The notes beneath the pieces are model-generated. The model saw only the letters and a program-made list of their open reading frames with translations, made no database searches and had not been told where the DNA came from. The position numbers and the translations under genes are program-made. Below, piece by piece: positions 46,701-59,639 of a DNA stretch of 64,000 bases (within the stretch, counting starts at the first letter, position 1; each line of letters starts with the position of its first letter). This DNA comes from Glandiceps talaboti (Eukaryota; Hemichordata; Enteropneusta; Spengelidae), in NCBI RefSeq assembly GCF_964340395.1, contig NC_135555.1:10291931-10355930 (forward strand). Direction: 5' to 3'.

Positions 46701-49354
46701 GTGATTTGTAAATAAACTGGGTACAAACAAGAAATCACATTATGTCCTGTTGTCTGTGCATGTATCTGTCGCTTCGCCATATATCGAAACTTCACACTGC
46801 ATAAATATGTTGATACTTTATGTTTAGTGTATTCCAATATCATTATTTTTTATTTACTTTAAAGGCCAGAGTTTCAATCCCAAGTTTTCTCAAATCAGTT
46901 GTCTTTAGTGGATCCATAAAAGGATTACATCGGTTATACAAGATTATTACTTTGTTCAGAACCTTTTAAACTTTGCAAGATGACTGTTTTTCAAACTGAA
47001 ATTTTACATGTAATCCTAACCTGAACTGGAGCTTTCAGATCACTATTTGGGTAATATTGTCTATGAAATATTTCATTTTTGCCTCGCATTTATTGTTTTG
47101 AGGTGAAGTAAAGGGATGAGGATAGGATGCACGAGAGATATATTCACAGTTTCATTGGGTTTCACTTTCACTTTGTCAATCCAGTTCACATTTCCAGACC
47201 AGTGTGGTAATTAATGGAAAAAAAAGTGATTGTGGACGTATTTCGAATGAACATTTTTTTTCGCGGAAAGGTAGGTACTGTAACTCTCAAATTCTGAAAG
47301 GTAGGTGCATAGATATAAAAAATATACACCCCCCCCAAAAAAAACAACAACCAACAACCTCATATACATACATGATTTCAAAATGTATGATTAAATACTG
47401 ATAATTCATTGATGTTTATACTGTATTTGTGAGAAAAATGTTACATGTCCAATACTGACATTTTGTCAAACTACATTTGTATGCTAAAGTTGTTTTATAG
47501 TAACATAACCCAAGGGTTGTTCTTATCTGAATTTCCTCACAGACCTGACGGTCATTTTCAATAACGGTTACAAAATTGATGTAATATGAACCAGTCTGTC
47601 AATTTGTGATAGTTGCTGCATGCAAAATGTTTGCTACAGTTAACGTAGCTTTTGTTGAACTTTCCATTCATCCCCGCTTTGTTACTGGGGAAATCAGGGA
47701 AAGTTTATGGAATACTGTAAACCTAGATATTGTCACTAGAAAATTTCAGAATTTTACAGTCTTCAGCTAATTCTCAAAGACCATTTTTACTAACTACCAG
47801 ACTAGTATATTGTGTTCATGTGTAAGAAAGCATTTTAGTCATTTTTGTTTTCCAGTGAAATAAGTGAAAATTAAAATCTTTAGCAAAAAATTCCAGGTTT
47901 ACTGTATCTTGTAAAGTTGAATTGTTCAGCTCTCTTTCAGACTGCAACTAATATGCACTTGAAAAAAAAACTATTACAAATTTGAAAATCACAAAGTTTT
48001 TAGAATATTTTGCGAAGTTGATTTATTCTTTCAGTGACTGCAAATGATTTAGTGCATTTGAGAAAAATATGAGGAGAAATTTTTTTTTAAACTAAAGTTA
48101 GTTTATTCTGAAAACATCCTTCAAACAAATGATGTCATAATATTGACGTCACTGTATTCCTAAATGTTTTATGATAAATGTGAGACTCGCAACTGTCGAC
48201 AATAGTTGTTCTTGTATTGCGCTTATATTTGCTTTCGACAAAATCTTAACTTTATGCTGTAGGCACAGGTGCACCATTTTAAATTTTACAATTGTGAGTC
48301 CAAAAACACAGATTTTACATGTATAAATGTATAAATTTTTACATGATACTTTTCCAGGTTTGTTTTCTGTAATTCTGGATTTTGTGTTTTGCCTCAAACA
48401 GGGCATCATGGACTCCTTGACGGTTCACTTTCAAACGAGGACCCATCCCAAAGATTATCATTATTCTATCACTTACAAATTGTAAAAACTACCGATAAAA
48501 TATGAAATCAACTTCAAAAGATTATAACTCTTAAAAGATATGCAAATATTGGAAAAAAAGAAAAAGACTTTGTTATCTGTAATTTGACATAAACAAATAC
48601 ACATTTTTAAATGAGGTGTTCCTGTTTTCATCTTTGTAAGTTAACGTAAGGCCAAATAATAAAAATGGTGTATTTCCAATAACACAACTGACCGTAGTTT
48701 AAGCTGCCAACCTTAAACATTCTTTGAAACATTTAATACAAAATGATAAGAAATTATTTGTCTTCTTGACCTTCATGAACGTTTGTTTTCTTTCCCCGGT
48801 GATGTCTGTAATATTTCATCAAACTATCACAGAAAAGGTATTCTAATCAACATTTTGTTTGTTTTTCGGTTGAAGCAATATTTTTCGAAATAAAAACACT
48901 TAAGAAGATACGACAAAATAAAATAAATCCTGACCTACCTATCCTATTTTCTGAGGCCATGTTATTGGAAACACACAATTATTTTTTTTCTACCTAATAT
49001 CGTTCTGCCTGCAAATAAAAACTGTTGACAAAAAAACAAAAGGTCTATCGGTAATAATGCAGCAATTATTTTCAAATCCTTATCGTAACTTTTTCTTGGT
49101 TTTCAAATTGAACATGTTTTAGAGAGTAAATGTTTTATCTGTGATGATTATTTTATGTGAACAATCTCGGTTGAAACACGGTGTACACATTCTATTATGT
49201 ATAACTCTTACTTTGACCTTTACCAATAACTTTCACTTTGAACACCTTCTTCAAAAATTTATCAACTCTTCTCTCAGAATTGCTACATTTAGAGTTCTGG
49301 ATAGTGCTTGCATAGATGGAAGATGGACTTGTCAGATATTGATAGGAATTGTTT
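46701..49354. other. Gene-free stretch, nothing recognised
   Basis: Low-complexity C8/A7 sequence near 47331 and 47337. Perfect CRE palindrome TGACGTCA at 48144-48151. The open frames at 47204-47401, 48149-48409 and 49141-49356 have no recognised domain. Confidence 0.5.
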
Positions 49355-49860
49355 AAGTTCAAGTTTGTCTTTTATGAAAAACAATTTCATTCCATTTTCA
49401 TACTCAGATATTATTTCATGTAATAAAAATAGTCGCAGTATTGGCTTATAGTTGGCAAGAACTGTTCTAAATTTAAAATAAAAGTGAATTAATGAAAATA
49501 TATGGTAAATTTAAGAACACTTCGATTTCATGTTTGTAATTTTAAAAAAAGGGCCAAATTTTTCAGTGTAATTTTCACCTAAAAACAGTATGAATATTGG
49601 CTATATTTGCCTATTGCCTAAAATAACAAGTGAATATTATTAAAATGAAAATGTACCTTAAATTATACAAAAAAAAACAGTTTTAAGTTCAAGTTTGTAA
49701 ATTACCCAAAAAAGCAACACATTTTTCATTTCATTTTATACTCGGAGATATATTTTTCACTTTATATTAGAATAGTTGGAGTAATGGCCTATAGTTGGCT
49801 AAAACAGTTCTGAAATTACAATAAACGTGAATAAATGAAAATGTATTCAATATTTGAATC
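49355..49860 (+). repeat. Three diverged tandem units of ~165 bp
   Basis: AAGTTCAAGTTTGT (49355 and 49684) and ATTTCATGTTTGTAA (49526) head the units. Each continues with TTTCATTC/TCAGTGTAATTTTCA, TAT.GGC.TATAGTTGGC, TGTTCT.AAATT and GTGAAT.AATGAAAAT. Motif order is preserved in all three. Confidence 0.75.
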
Positions 49861-49900
49861 AAAAGCATACTGACATGACTTGTAAATTTAAACTAGTCAG

Positions 49901-49973
49901 AAATTCAAGTTATTTTTGTTTTCTTTTACTGCAAATAATTTGCATTAAAAGAAAACAAAAATAACTTGAATTT
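49901..49973. repeat. Near-perfect 36-bp palindrome
   Basis: The left arm (49901-49936) starts AAATTCAAGTTATTTTTGTT. The right arm (49938-49973) ends AACAAAAATAACTTGAATTT. There is one mismatch over 36 pairs and a single unpaired base at the centre. It directly follows the tandem array above, and the arm begins with the same TTCAAGTT phrase that heads the array units. Confidence 0.92.
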
Positions 49974-50256
49974 TTAAATAAATATTCAAAAAATTCATGA
50001 AAATTTGCAGGATATGTTATATAATCATTATATTACATTAGTTTTGAAGAATCTGGACTCTAAAAGTCATAATGTAATCAAAAATGTTGCTAAAGACTGA
50101 TAAATAAAGGGGGGGGACAAAATTTATCGACAATGTAGTCTCATAATTAGTAAATCACCAACATTTTCAAATTGTGATGTTACCGATACTTATTTTTAGG
50201 GACTACGTTATCAACAACTAAAACAAGATCTCCATTGTTGTTTTCAAAATGGTGAT

Positions 50257-50800
50257 TTTACTGTTGACTAGCTGCATGCAACTGGAATGATTTTTTTTTT
50301 TTGAAAATGTTTTGTTAGGTACAATAACTTTAATACTCAAATATCGTACACCGTGAACAGTTGGCATCACCTGTCGGTGAACATATAGTTTTGTAGCTGT
50401 ATATACACAATAAATCAAATCAAAATGATCTTAGGATCCACACCCAAAAATCAGCACCCTCAACAGCAATCATAATTTCAACCTGTTTCTGTACTATGGA
50501 CCGCTGATTAACATGCACAATGTCTCTAATTGCTTTGAAAATTTTCAGTGAGTATGGTTGTCTGAGCGAAAAGTGATACTCCAGTTTAATACAAATATGC
50601 AGTATAGTTTTAAAATCATGACATAAATTCAAAACTGAATTTTCACTCAATGCCAGTCCACTACCTACAGATAACATTGACCACTAATTAACAGACAGAT
50701 ACATTGTCTTTTTATTTGTAACTGACCAATTTTTAGTGAATATATCTTTGGTTTAATACATGATGAAAAAACTCTCCCAGTTGCAGCTAGTGTCGGCTAA
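50257..50800 (+). mobile_element. TTAA-flanked MITE family 2, second full-length copy
   Basis: Left end GACTAGCTGCATGCAACTGG; right end CCCAGTTGCAGCTAGTGTCG then GCTAA. Shares the landmarks GGATCCACACCCAAAAATCA, CTACCTACAGATAACATTGA, TTTTTAGTGAATATATC with the 38.9-kb copy in the same order. The minus-strand frame at 50420-50677 is inside it and spurious. Confidence 0.82.
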
Positions 50801-51370
50801 AGAAATGTTACCTACAACATTTGCAAAATCACAATTTTTTTTCAAATGGTTATATTGATAGGCAATGTTTATATAACTTTTGCAAAAACATCAAGTGTAT
50901 TGAAAACAACTTTTACAAAATTTTCAATTTTTTCAAAATGGTGAATGTACTGTTTTTACAACTGTATTAACAACCTCAACTCTTTTCACCGTCGAGAATC
51001 TACGAATTGAACAATAAATCTTTTCTCCTGTATATCACTTTATCCCAACCGCTTAGCCAATGGCAACTCGTAACATTTAGAACTGTTCATTATTTTATGA
51101 ATTTTCAGATGGTTTAAGGCACTGACAAAGACCACTGTGCACCAGGTTAATAAAAGATTCAATGCAAAAGGAAAGTGAAACAAAATACACTGTGAAGGAA
51201 ATGATAGGCAATGTAAATCACTGATGGTACTTTTTCCCCTCTTGAAAATTAGGGGGAAAGGAGGAGGTTTGTTTTCCTGTCTTTGTAAGATAATTTGAGA
51301 TTCTGGGATTTGACAAGACTGGAATACATTAAATGAAATTGCCTTGGAAGCTAAGTTTATAAGTTTATGT

Positions 51371-51409
<39 letters not shown>

Positions 51410-54094
51410 TTGTGTGTGTGTGTTTGTTTTTCTTTCTTGGTTTTTATAGGGGTAATGTTTGTTGTTTGTTTGTTTTTTTCTCTTTTTTTATAGGGGTAAA
51501 GTTTGTTTCACATTAAAGGGTACTTTTAGTATGCTACTGACTAAGGTATTGTAGAAAATCACTTTGCTAGGAACTCAAATTTATAAACATTCTTGATCAT
51601 CCAGGTATGAAGTTAATAATGAACTAATTACAATCTACTGTACTGTGCTTGTCCGTTGATTTGAGTGACAACAGTTTGACGTCCTGTCCCGGATTCTTCC
51701 TCAGGCCAAATAGTGATTTACCCCATGAGGAAAGCTTCAATCATTCTGATTAGCTGAGTTACTACACTAACTACTAATATCAGTAAAGTTAGTAAAATCA
51801 GCACTTATCAAAAGGAAAGACATTCTACAGAGTTAAAAAAAATATACATTCCATTTATCTAACCTAAAGTTTACACTTTCATATAAACCTTATTTTGTTA
51901 TTTTTTTGTTAACTATTATTACTCTAGTTTATATATTTACTAGTTTGTTTTAGCACCAAAACTTTATTACAGAAAATCCAATGAAGAAATGTAGTTTTCT
52001 TAACGGATGCCCTCAAGTTTCTTTTCTATTCTGTAAACCTGGAAATTTTCACAAAAGACATATTTTTATTTTCATTTTCGCATATTTCACTAGAAAACAA
52101 AAAACTCAAAAAACAACTAGTGGTTATAATGTTTCTTTGTACATAAACAGTTCACCAGGCTTAGTAATTCATAAAAATTAGTCTTTTGAGAAGTAGTTGA
52201 AGACAGTAAAATTGCAATATTTTCACTCTAGTGGTGAAAATATGTAGGTTTTAACAGTACCATTGCTACTTGATTAGTGATGATACTCAAGTAAAAGTTA
52301 GCATCTGTCCGAGTATAAGTAATCATGTAAGAGGTATAATTTGTCAACGAACAGTAGGTTTATGAGAAGCTTAGCTGATAAGGTTTGATCACTGGACAAT
52401 CATACACCGGCTTTACTACATACAACAATACAAATAAATCAAATATAATAACACAAAATAATATAGTTTTAAGTTATAACTACCGGCACTTTTAGGATTG
52501 CCTAACTTGCATTATCTTATCACAACAAGAAAACTCTTTTCATATATCACACACTAAAAACATGAAAGTTTGATCTCCTCCATTCAGAACATCAAACTCT
52601 TTTCTTTATATCTCCTTATACTTTTTTCTTTAAATTATTTTACTTACATACTTATAATATTAGCCTTTTTCATTGTAGTGTTCTTAATAATATCTTTTGT
52701 ACACTTATGTATATATACCCAAATAGAATTGTCAATTTTATATACTGGGTTGTAAAAAAGCTATATCTTATCTAATCTAATCTAATCTAATCTAATCTTA
52801 TCTTATATCATACACTAGCCTAGAATCCAGGCTATTATGGATTTTGAATTTTCTTTTTACCAAAATTTAAAAAACCCATCCGCATGTAGTCCAGGCTAAG
52901 CACATACAAAAAACATAATAACAGTTTCATGATTATGGCAGTCATTTTCTGTGTTGCAGTTTGCTAGCAATAGTTATGCTATAAAATGTTATACTAATAG
53001 AAAAATATTGAAAAATTCATTCACTTGATTCAAATTTATTATTTCCATAGCAACATATTTGTACTTTAAAATATCTCAGAACTATGTCAAAACGGCAACT
53101 ATTTCTTGTTGAATTGATTCTATTTCAAAACACAGATACTTCATTATGTGTGCCGGTTAATTTGATAAAAAAAATTTCATGACTTTATTTATCAACTTAT
53201 TGAATTATTCGTTCACTTAATATATCTGCCTTTCTGATTACTTGATAGTTGTCAAAAAGATAACAGCTGATAATTCTGGCTATAATCAACCTCATATTTT
53301 TTTTAGAGTTTCTGTTTTTTGGGGATTTAAAAAAAAAAACACAACAAAAAACTTACAAGTATGTAAATTTTATTTGTAGTGCCCTACTCTGTTTTCAGGA
53401 CATGCACTTTAAATCTAAATTCTAGCCTGGTCTGACATCGATAACTGACAGACAGTACAAGGGGCTATATATATTTAACAGGGAGTGTTATTTATCTCCT
53501 CAGCAAGCAACGACATGACAGGCTGAAAAACAGACCATCATAATAAATTTCCACTCTTTGTAATTTACAATGACATGTCACATACATAGAGTTGAGGTGT
53601 TGTCTATTTCGGTACGGAGTACCATCTCATTAGCTAAGATTTCTGTCCTACTGGACACACTAATCAACATGCAAATAAAGATTGTAAATAAAAGAAGGAG
53701 AACTTAATAATGCACGTAATGAAAATGCCAGAATACCTCTTTGTTCCATACCATTCATTTTTATTGTTGCGCTAAGTTAGAAACACTGATGTGCTGGCAT
53801 GAGTTAATGATTTTGAAATACGACATGAAAGTAACAAATGAATTTCAATTGCAACACTTCAGGTAAAAAATTGACCAATTACAAATGGAAAGTCAGCATT
53901 TCAGAGTGAAAAGAAAACCCTGTTGTGAATTTCCGGTCTGAAATAGATTGTCAAAAGTCTAACTCAGAATAAGTAGGGAAATAGGAAAATAGAACGGGAA
54001 ACGAGTTTTGCCTCGAGTGAAAATATAAACTCTTAGCAAGTGTGAAAACAATGCAGGAAGGACATGTGGTCTTGACTACGAGAATTTGAAATGA
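50801..54094. other. Gene-free stretch with small simple repeats
   Basis: No exon recognised. (TTG)n at 51372-51407 is followed by a two-copy TTTTTATAGGGGTAA.GTTTG repeat (51440-51510). (TCTAA)n pentamers lie at 52765-52805. A short inverted pair TAGCCTGGA/TCCAGGCTA lies around 52816-52897. Octamer ATGCAAAT is at 53669. Confidence 0.5.
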
Positions 54095-55235
54095 TAAATT
54101 TCACTTCACATCGTTTGACATGTAAATGAACAACAGTGAAGCAGGTTGCCAGGTTGTGTAACAGAAGAAAAGCCAACAAATTTTACTTCAATTGAAATGA
54201 ATGCTAGTGAAAAAAAGACAGACTACGTTGTGTAGGAGAAGGTAACAAATTTTACTTTACATTGTTTGAAATGAACAGCTAGTGAAATAGTGATAGAGTA
54301 TGTTTTGTAGAAAAGAAGTTAACAAATTTTACTTCACATTCAATTGAAATGAACGGTGGTGAAATAGTGACAGACTAAGTTGTGTAGAAGAGAAGTTAAC
54401 AGATATTACTTCACAATGTTTGAAATGAACGCTGTGTAGAAAAGAAGTTAGCAAATTTTACTTTACATTGTTTGAAATGAACGCTAGTGAAAATAGTGAT
54501 AGACTACGTTGTGTAGAAAAGAAGTTAACAAATTTTACTCCAAATTCAATTGAAATGAACGATGGTGAAATAGTGACAGACTACGTTGTGTAGAAGAGAA
54601 GTTAGCAAATTTTACTTTACATTGTTTGAAATGAACGCTAGTGAAATAGTGATGGACTACATTGTGTAGAAAAGAAGTTAACAAATTTTACTTTACATTG
54701 TTTGAAATGAACGCTAGTGAAATAGTGATGGACTACATTGTGTAGAAGAAAAGTTAGCAAATTTTACTTTACATTGTTTGAAATGAACGCTAGTGAAATA
54801 GTGACAGACTACGTTTAGTGCAAGGCCTAAAAAAAGTAATTGTTTGGTTCCAGTTACCCAACCCCACCTAGTTTTTCACTGCCGAGCCTAAACTTTTTTT
54901 TTAACGCATTCAAGAAAAATAATAAAATCGCAAACATTGTGAAGTCTCACAAGAAATAGTGGATGTGGAAACTGACATCAACTTAAAAAGACAATATAAA
55001 ACTGCCAGCCCAATCTGTTATGGCTGTACATCTGATAGGAAGAAATAAATAACACAGAGACCATGTGGAAAACAATGGAAAATCTGAACTAGACACTCAC
55101 ATTTAAAAAAAAATATAATAAAATAAAATAAAAAACCTACCTACCCCACCTATTCTAAAATTGAGCATAATCAGAACCACACAATATTTTTACTTAGCCT
55201 AAGAGAAGTTAACAAATTAGACTTCACATCACATT
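54095..55235 (+). repeat. 76-bp minisatellite array, interrupted by a MITE
   Basis: Units read GAAATGAACGCTAGTGAAAT, AGTGATAGACTACGTTGTGT, AGAAAAGAAGTTAACAAATT, TTACTTTACATTGTTT. About nine units are present between 54095 and 54820, some with TTCAATTGAA in place of CATTGTTTGAA and one internally deleted (54421-54445). A fragment GAGAAGTTAACAAATTAGAC continues at 55203 after the inserted MITE. Confidence 0.9.
54823..55202 (+). mobile_element. MITE family 6, copy A (inserted in the 76-bp array)
   Basis: Left end AAGGCCTAAAAAAAGTAATT then GTTTGGTTCCAGTTACCC. Right end CAGAACCACACAATATTTTT then ACTTAGCCTAAG. The ends are inverted versions of each other over about 30 bases. The 76-bp unit stops at GACTACGTTTAGTG and resumes at AAGAGAAGTTAAC, so the insertion postdates the array. 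Confidence 0.88.
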
Positions 55236-56545
55236 TATGACGACTTTATCCAGGCTTTCGGTCTCCCTTCCTCTCTTCTCTTTTTTAGCCCAAAGACTTT
55301 TAATAGCTGACTAGCTTGACAAGAGCTTTTGAACCAGTATGTCAAGCCAGATAGATAGTCAAGTCTCTGGGCTACTTCTCAATCACTTCTACTCCAATGC
55401 CCATGCACTCTCTCCCCCTCCCCCTTCTTTCTTCAAGTCCTTCCCCTCTCTCATCCTAACTTCATCTCCCTTTTTTTCCTCTCATCCTAACTTCATCTCC
55501 CTTTTTTCATCTCCACCTTAACTTTTCCTCAAAAGAAAACATATGACTTGAATTTTTTCATATATTTCTAAAGAGATATCCACAACAAAAATAAGAAATT
55601 TTCCCTTTTTTGAAAGACGTCCTTGAGAATGACCCCTTCCAGTAAAGTTTTCCGAAAATAAGAAGTGTTCAGACATAATTGCTTCATATCTAGAGAAAAA
55701 TAGTTATATTTCACAACCAAGGTAATTTTTCATACATTCACGGATATGCTTCATATCTATATATCAAATAAACTTGACTTCTAATACTTTCTTTTTAGGG
55801 TGGTCATTCCTGAAAATTTTCCATTACAATTCGCTATAATCCTAATGGTCTTTGTGAGTGCATTTCGAAATCATTTTCTCTAGTGTCCAATTTTGTCTCC
55901 CACACACACGACATTATATGACAGTGATGGGTGTGTTGTTCCACAGAATCAATCAATTTTTATTTCTCATTTGTCTGTTTCGTGATCAACATGGTCCAAA
56001 AATAAAAAAAATGATGAATGCTTAGGCTCCGCATTTATTGTCTGTCTCCAACAGATAACCATCCTTTACCTTCTTATTGATGAAGCTACTTAGTAGAGAC
56101 CTTAGTTTTGGATCACTGACTGGTTACACTTTTTAATCACCAAAAACTGCTATCTGCGATTGTAAATTGTAGAAGGTCGTCCCCCTTTTCAATCATGTGA
56201 AGGTTGTGACAGACAGGACGGGGGAATCGAGTTCTATGCAAGAGATGGAAAATGTTAAAAGTATGAACATTTGTTTTTCAGTTACCTTTATAAACACTTT
56301 GTAAGTGTTTTGTTTCCTGAAAACTTTTTTGTTTACATTTCCCATGTTGCTTTTTATGATGTGATGATGATGTTCACATATTAGTTTATAGTGTGTACAA
56401 TATAAATGGTGTGTTTTATTTTTGTAATTTTTCTTTTCTTCTGCTTTGTCTTTCTTTCTTTTGAAAGGAAAGAGTGGGGTGGGGCGAAAGAGAAAGTTAG
56501 GGAGAACAAGAAAGAGAAGAGAGGAATGAAAGAAAGGAGGCAGGG

Positions 56546-56547
<2 letters not shown>
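55236..56547. other. Gene-free stretch, pyrimidine-rich patch
   Basis: CATCCTAACTTCATCTCCCT is directly duplicated (55453-55506) within a C/T-rich segment at 55405-55535. GAATGACC motifs face each other at about 55628 and 55801 in inverse orientation, but a full inverted-repeat element is not demonstrable. No coding region is seen. Confidence 0.5.

Positions 56548-56618
<71 letters not shown>
56548..56618. repeat. (GA)n microsatellite
   Basis: About 70 bases of GA repeats following a purine-rich lead-in from 56461. The open frames on both strands across it are repeat translations. Confidence 0.97.
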
Positions 56619-56976
56619 ACTGTCATTCTTGTGGAATGATGAAGTAAATCTGATTTAGATTTGTTGATTGCTAAAGTAAAAAGATAAAATAAACCTCACT
56701 TCAAATTTAATCTAGGACTGGTCATTTTGCCGTGGATATTTTGAAATAAGTACTTAAACAACTGTATCGGTAACTCTAAAGCAATTTGCCATTTCATGCA
56801 ATTGTCATCTACTCTTGGTTTTGTAGAAACTTAATAGAAGTTTTCTTTCGGCTCTCTGATGGGAAAATTGACTATTTGCTTCATTTTGTTCTTTAGTCAT
56901 GTTTGAAATGTAATAGTTATTTGAATTATTACTGTTTCAGTCCATGTTTAGAGTGAACTTTTGTTGAATGTTGTTA

Positions 56977-56980
<4 letters not shown>

Positions 56981-57050
<70 letters not shown>

Positions 57051-57089
57051 TTAAAGAGAAAGACAGAGACAGACAGAGCGAAAAAAGAC

Positions 57090-57173
<84 letters not shown>
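56981..57173. repeat. Two (GA)n / (GACA)n microsatellites
   Basis: GA runs at 56981-57031 and 57099-57172 flank a GACAGAGACAGAG-type centre. The minus-strand Leu-Ser frames are artefacts. Confidence 0.97.
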
Positions 57174-57402
57174 TGTGTACAAACAAACATTTGTGTATAC
57201 TGAATATTGTTTGCCACACAACATTAAATTATGGAGCTGAATTGTGGGTTTCAGTAAACATGTAAAGTGAAAATGGTGGTTTCATGTCATTTATGGGGAA
57301 GAGACAAACAAAGTCATGTTTATTGTTTATGACACAATTCCACAGTATGGTAGTTAAATTGTGGTGGATTTTGGTGAGTATTGTGATTTAGGGTGAAGGT
57401 AC

Positions 57403-57766
57403 TAAGGGCTAATAAAAAAGTGTGTTTCCGATTACGCTCAATTTTAGAATAAGTGGGGTAGGTAGATTTTTTATTTTATTTTTTTTTCAGTGTGAGTGTC
57501 TAGTTCAGGTTTTCCAAATGGTCTCTGTGTTTATTTCTTTCTATCACTGTATCAAATATACAGCCATTACAGATTGAAAGAACAGTTGTATATTGTCTTC
57601 TTAAGTTGATGTCAGTTTCTGCATCCACAATTTCTCGTGAGAGTTCACAATTTTTGCAATTTTATTTTATTTTTTCTTGAATACGTAAAAAAAAGTTGAG
57701 AGTCGGCAGTGAAAAGCTTGGTGGGCTCGGGTAAATGGAACCAAACAATTATTTTTTTAGGTCTAA
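57403..57766 (-). mobile_element. MITE family 6, copy B (inverted)
   Basis: Reverse-complement copy: TTAGACCTAAAAAAATAATT, GTTTGGTTCCATTTACCC, CAATCTGTAATGGCTGTATA, CTAGACACTCACACTG and ACCTACCCCACTTATTCTAA occur in the same order as in copies A and C. About 365 bp, no coding capacity. Confidence 0.87.
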
Positions 57767-58350
57767 CAGAGTCGTTCGTAGTATTCATTGTTTGTAAATG
57801 TTGAAATGTAAGGTTTTTAGTTCACATTAAGAATTAAATTTTTGTCAAATATTGTCACTGTACGTAAAGATACCAACTACCATCCTTACTTGTGTCAGGT
57901 TTAGTGTTTGCAAACTTAAAGCTGATTTCAGTTCACATTTCAAATACATTGTTCTTAGATGTTGTCACTTTTGGGGGGAAAAGATACAAACTATTACTGT
58001 GGTGTTTAGTAGTTGCAAACTTCAAAGAAACTGAATATTGTGTTTCTCTTCACATCAGAAATAACTTTTTGTTGAATAATCGAGAAAGATAAAAGATATC
58101 AATCTTTAGAGTGTAGTGTTTAGCATTTGCAAACTTCAACATTGTTGAATATGTTGTGGGTCTCAGCTCACATAAAAGTATGCATTTTTATCGAATATTG
58201 TCAATTTTAGGAAGAGAGATAGAAATATCGTCTGCAATAGTGTAGTGTGTATATTTCCAAACTTTCGAATAAGTTGAATTGTAGGTTTCAGTTTACATTC
58301 AGAAAAATATTTTGTCGAATGTTGTCACTTTTTGAGAAGGATACAAACAG

Positions 58351-59069
58351 TTTTGGCCACAGTGGAACAGATGGTATCAAAGGTCGAATTCTGTTGTTAC
58401 ACCCTTTTTTGTAGTCTAGGTTTATCTGTGTATTGTTAACTGCAAGGTAATCACCCAAGTTGATGACTACATTGCCCAAATGTTCTACTCTCTTTTAGCA
58501 CTTAATGATCTAAAGTGACTGTTGTTCCAAGTTCAGGTTGAATGGTGCCCAGACGTCTGTACAAAACATCAATCGTACACACAAAAGAAATCTTTCGATT
58601 CCAATAACAAGAGCCTCATCAAGGTATTGTTTGTATTGGTAGACAGTTTTATAGAAAATCAGGTGAAAAATTCGACTTTTGTGTTCTCACATTGTATGAC
58701 TAATTAACATGGCAGACAGAATTTTTCTACAATTTGTGAAGTATTATGATGTTGAATACTCCGTTTTTGTGTGCAGGATGTGATAGGTATCAGTTATTTC
58801 AATGTAGAAAATAAATTTTTTAACACTTTAGAAATATTTTGGAATTAGGAGTATTGTGAAGTTTATAGTGTTACGGGTATTAATAATGATAGTAGAAGGA
58901 TTGTCAGCAATTTGTGAAATGTGTCATCACAAAACAGACAAACACAAAAGACCCACCGCTGTCTCAGTCGCCATAGTATTTGAGTGCATCAACAAGAAAA
59001 ACACTAACACAAAAGTAACAATATCATACAACTGCAGCTAAACACAATGTGTGGAGACACCTTCTCGAC
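58351..59069. other. Gene-free stretch, nothing recognised
   Basis: Open frames at 58288-58479, 58522-58707 and 58856-59041 show no domain. No RNA gene is recognised. Confidence 0.5.
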
Positions 59070-59630
59070 TTTCAGTATTTTGCTTTTTGTTAAGACGAAT
59101 TATTTATCACTTTTCAGAAAGGGAATGTGAGTATCACACAAAGTTACATGACATTGAAACAAAAACTGAACAGAAGAGCCTCAAAGAAACACAGAAAAGA
59201 AGAAAATAAAGCAAAGATATACTGGAATGCAAACTATTTTACTTTCATGAAAATTGTAAGATAATAACTATTGTAAGAATGCAATGTTACTGTGTGAACA
59301 ACTGATATAGCTCTGACTTTGAAGCTGTATATTTATTTATAAAGTGTTTTATTTTTCGGAAGACTAAATTTTATCACTTTTTCAAAAACAGAAACAGAGC
59401 ATCATGGAAAGTATGTTACGCAACACTGAATCAGAAACTGAAGGGAAGAGCTTTAAAAGCCTAAAAGAGATACAGAAAACAAGGAAAAAACCCAAAAGAT
59501 ATCAAAATACAAATGATATACTTTATACTACAAAAATATTGAGATTGTGAAAATGCAAGTATTTCATGTTACGATTTGAACAAACTGTATACTTCTGACT
59601 ATGATGGTATAAATGTATTCCCAAACACTT
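59070..59630 (+). repeat. Tandem duplication, two ~268-bp units
   Basis: First unit: AAGACGAATTATTTATCACT, ACATGACATTGAAACAAAAACT, GAACAGAAGAGC, AAGATATACTGGAATGCAAA, TAGCTCTGACTTTGAAG. Second: AAGACTAAATTTTATCACTT, CGCAACACTGAATCAGAAACTG, GAAGGGAAGAGC, AAGATATCAAAATACAAATG, TACTTCTGACTATGATG. Order is the same throughout. Confidence 0.8.
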
Positions 59631-59639
59631 GGTATACAC

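Larger units (their letters stand above)
56920..58350 (+). repeat. Diverged ~115-bp tandem array, interrupted by GA repeats and a MITE
   Basis: TTTCAGT(T/A)(C/A)ACAT..., TTTTGTTGAATATTGTCACTTTT, AGA(A/G).GATA.AAAC and GTGTTTAG.ATTTGCAAACTT recur near 56935, 57250, 57820, 57925, 58050, 58165 and 58287. GA microsatellites at 56981-57056 and 57097-57173 and the MITE at 57403-57766 lie within the array. Confidence 0.75.

Noticed and set aside
49901-49973. Possible microRNA precursor
   Set aside because: The centre is a single base and pairing is almost perfect, unlike a pre-miRNA with a terminal loop and bulges.
52765-52805. TCTAA pentamers as an interstitial telomere
   Set aside because: The unit is not TTAGGG or another known animal telomere repeat and there are only a few copies.
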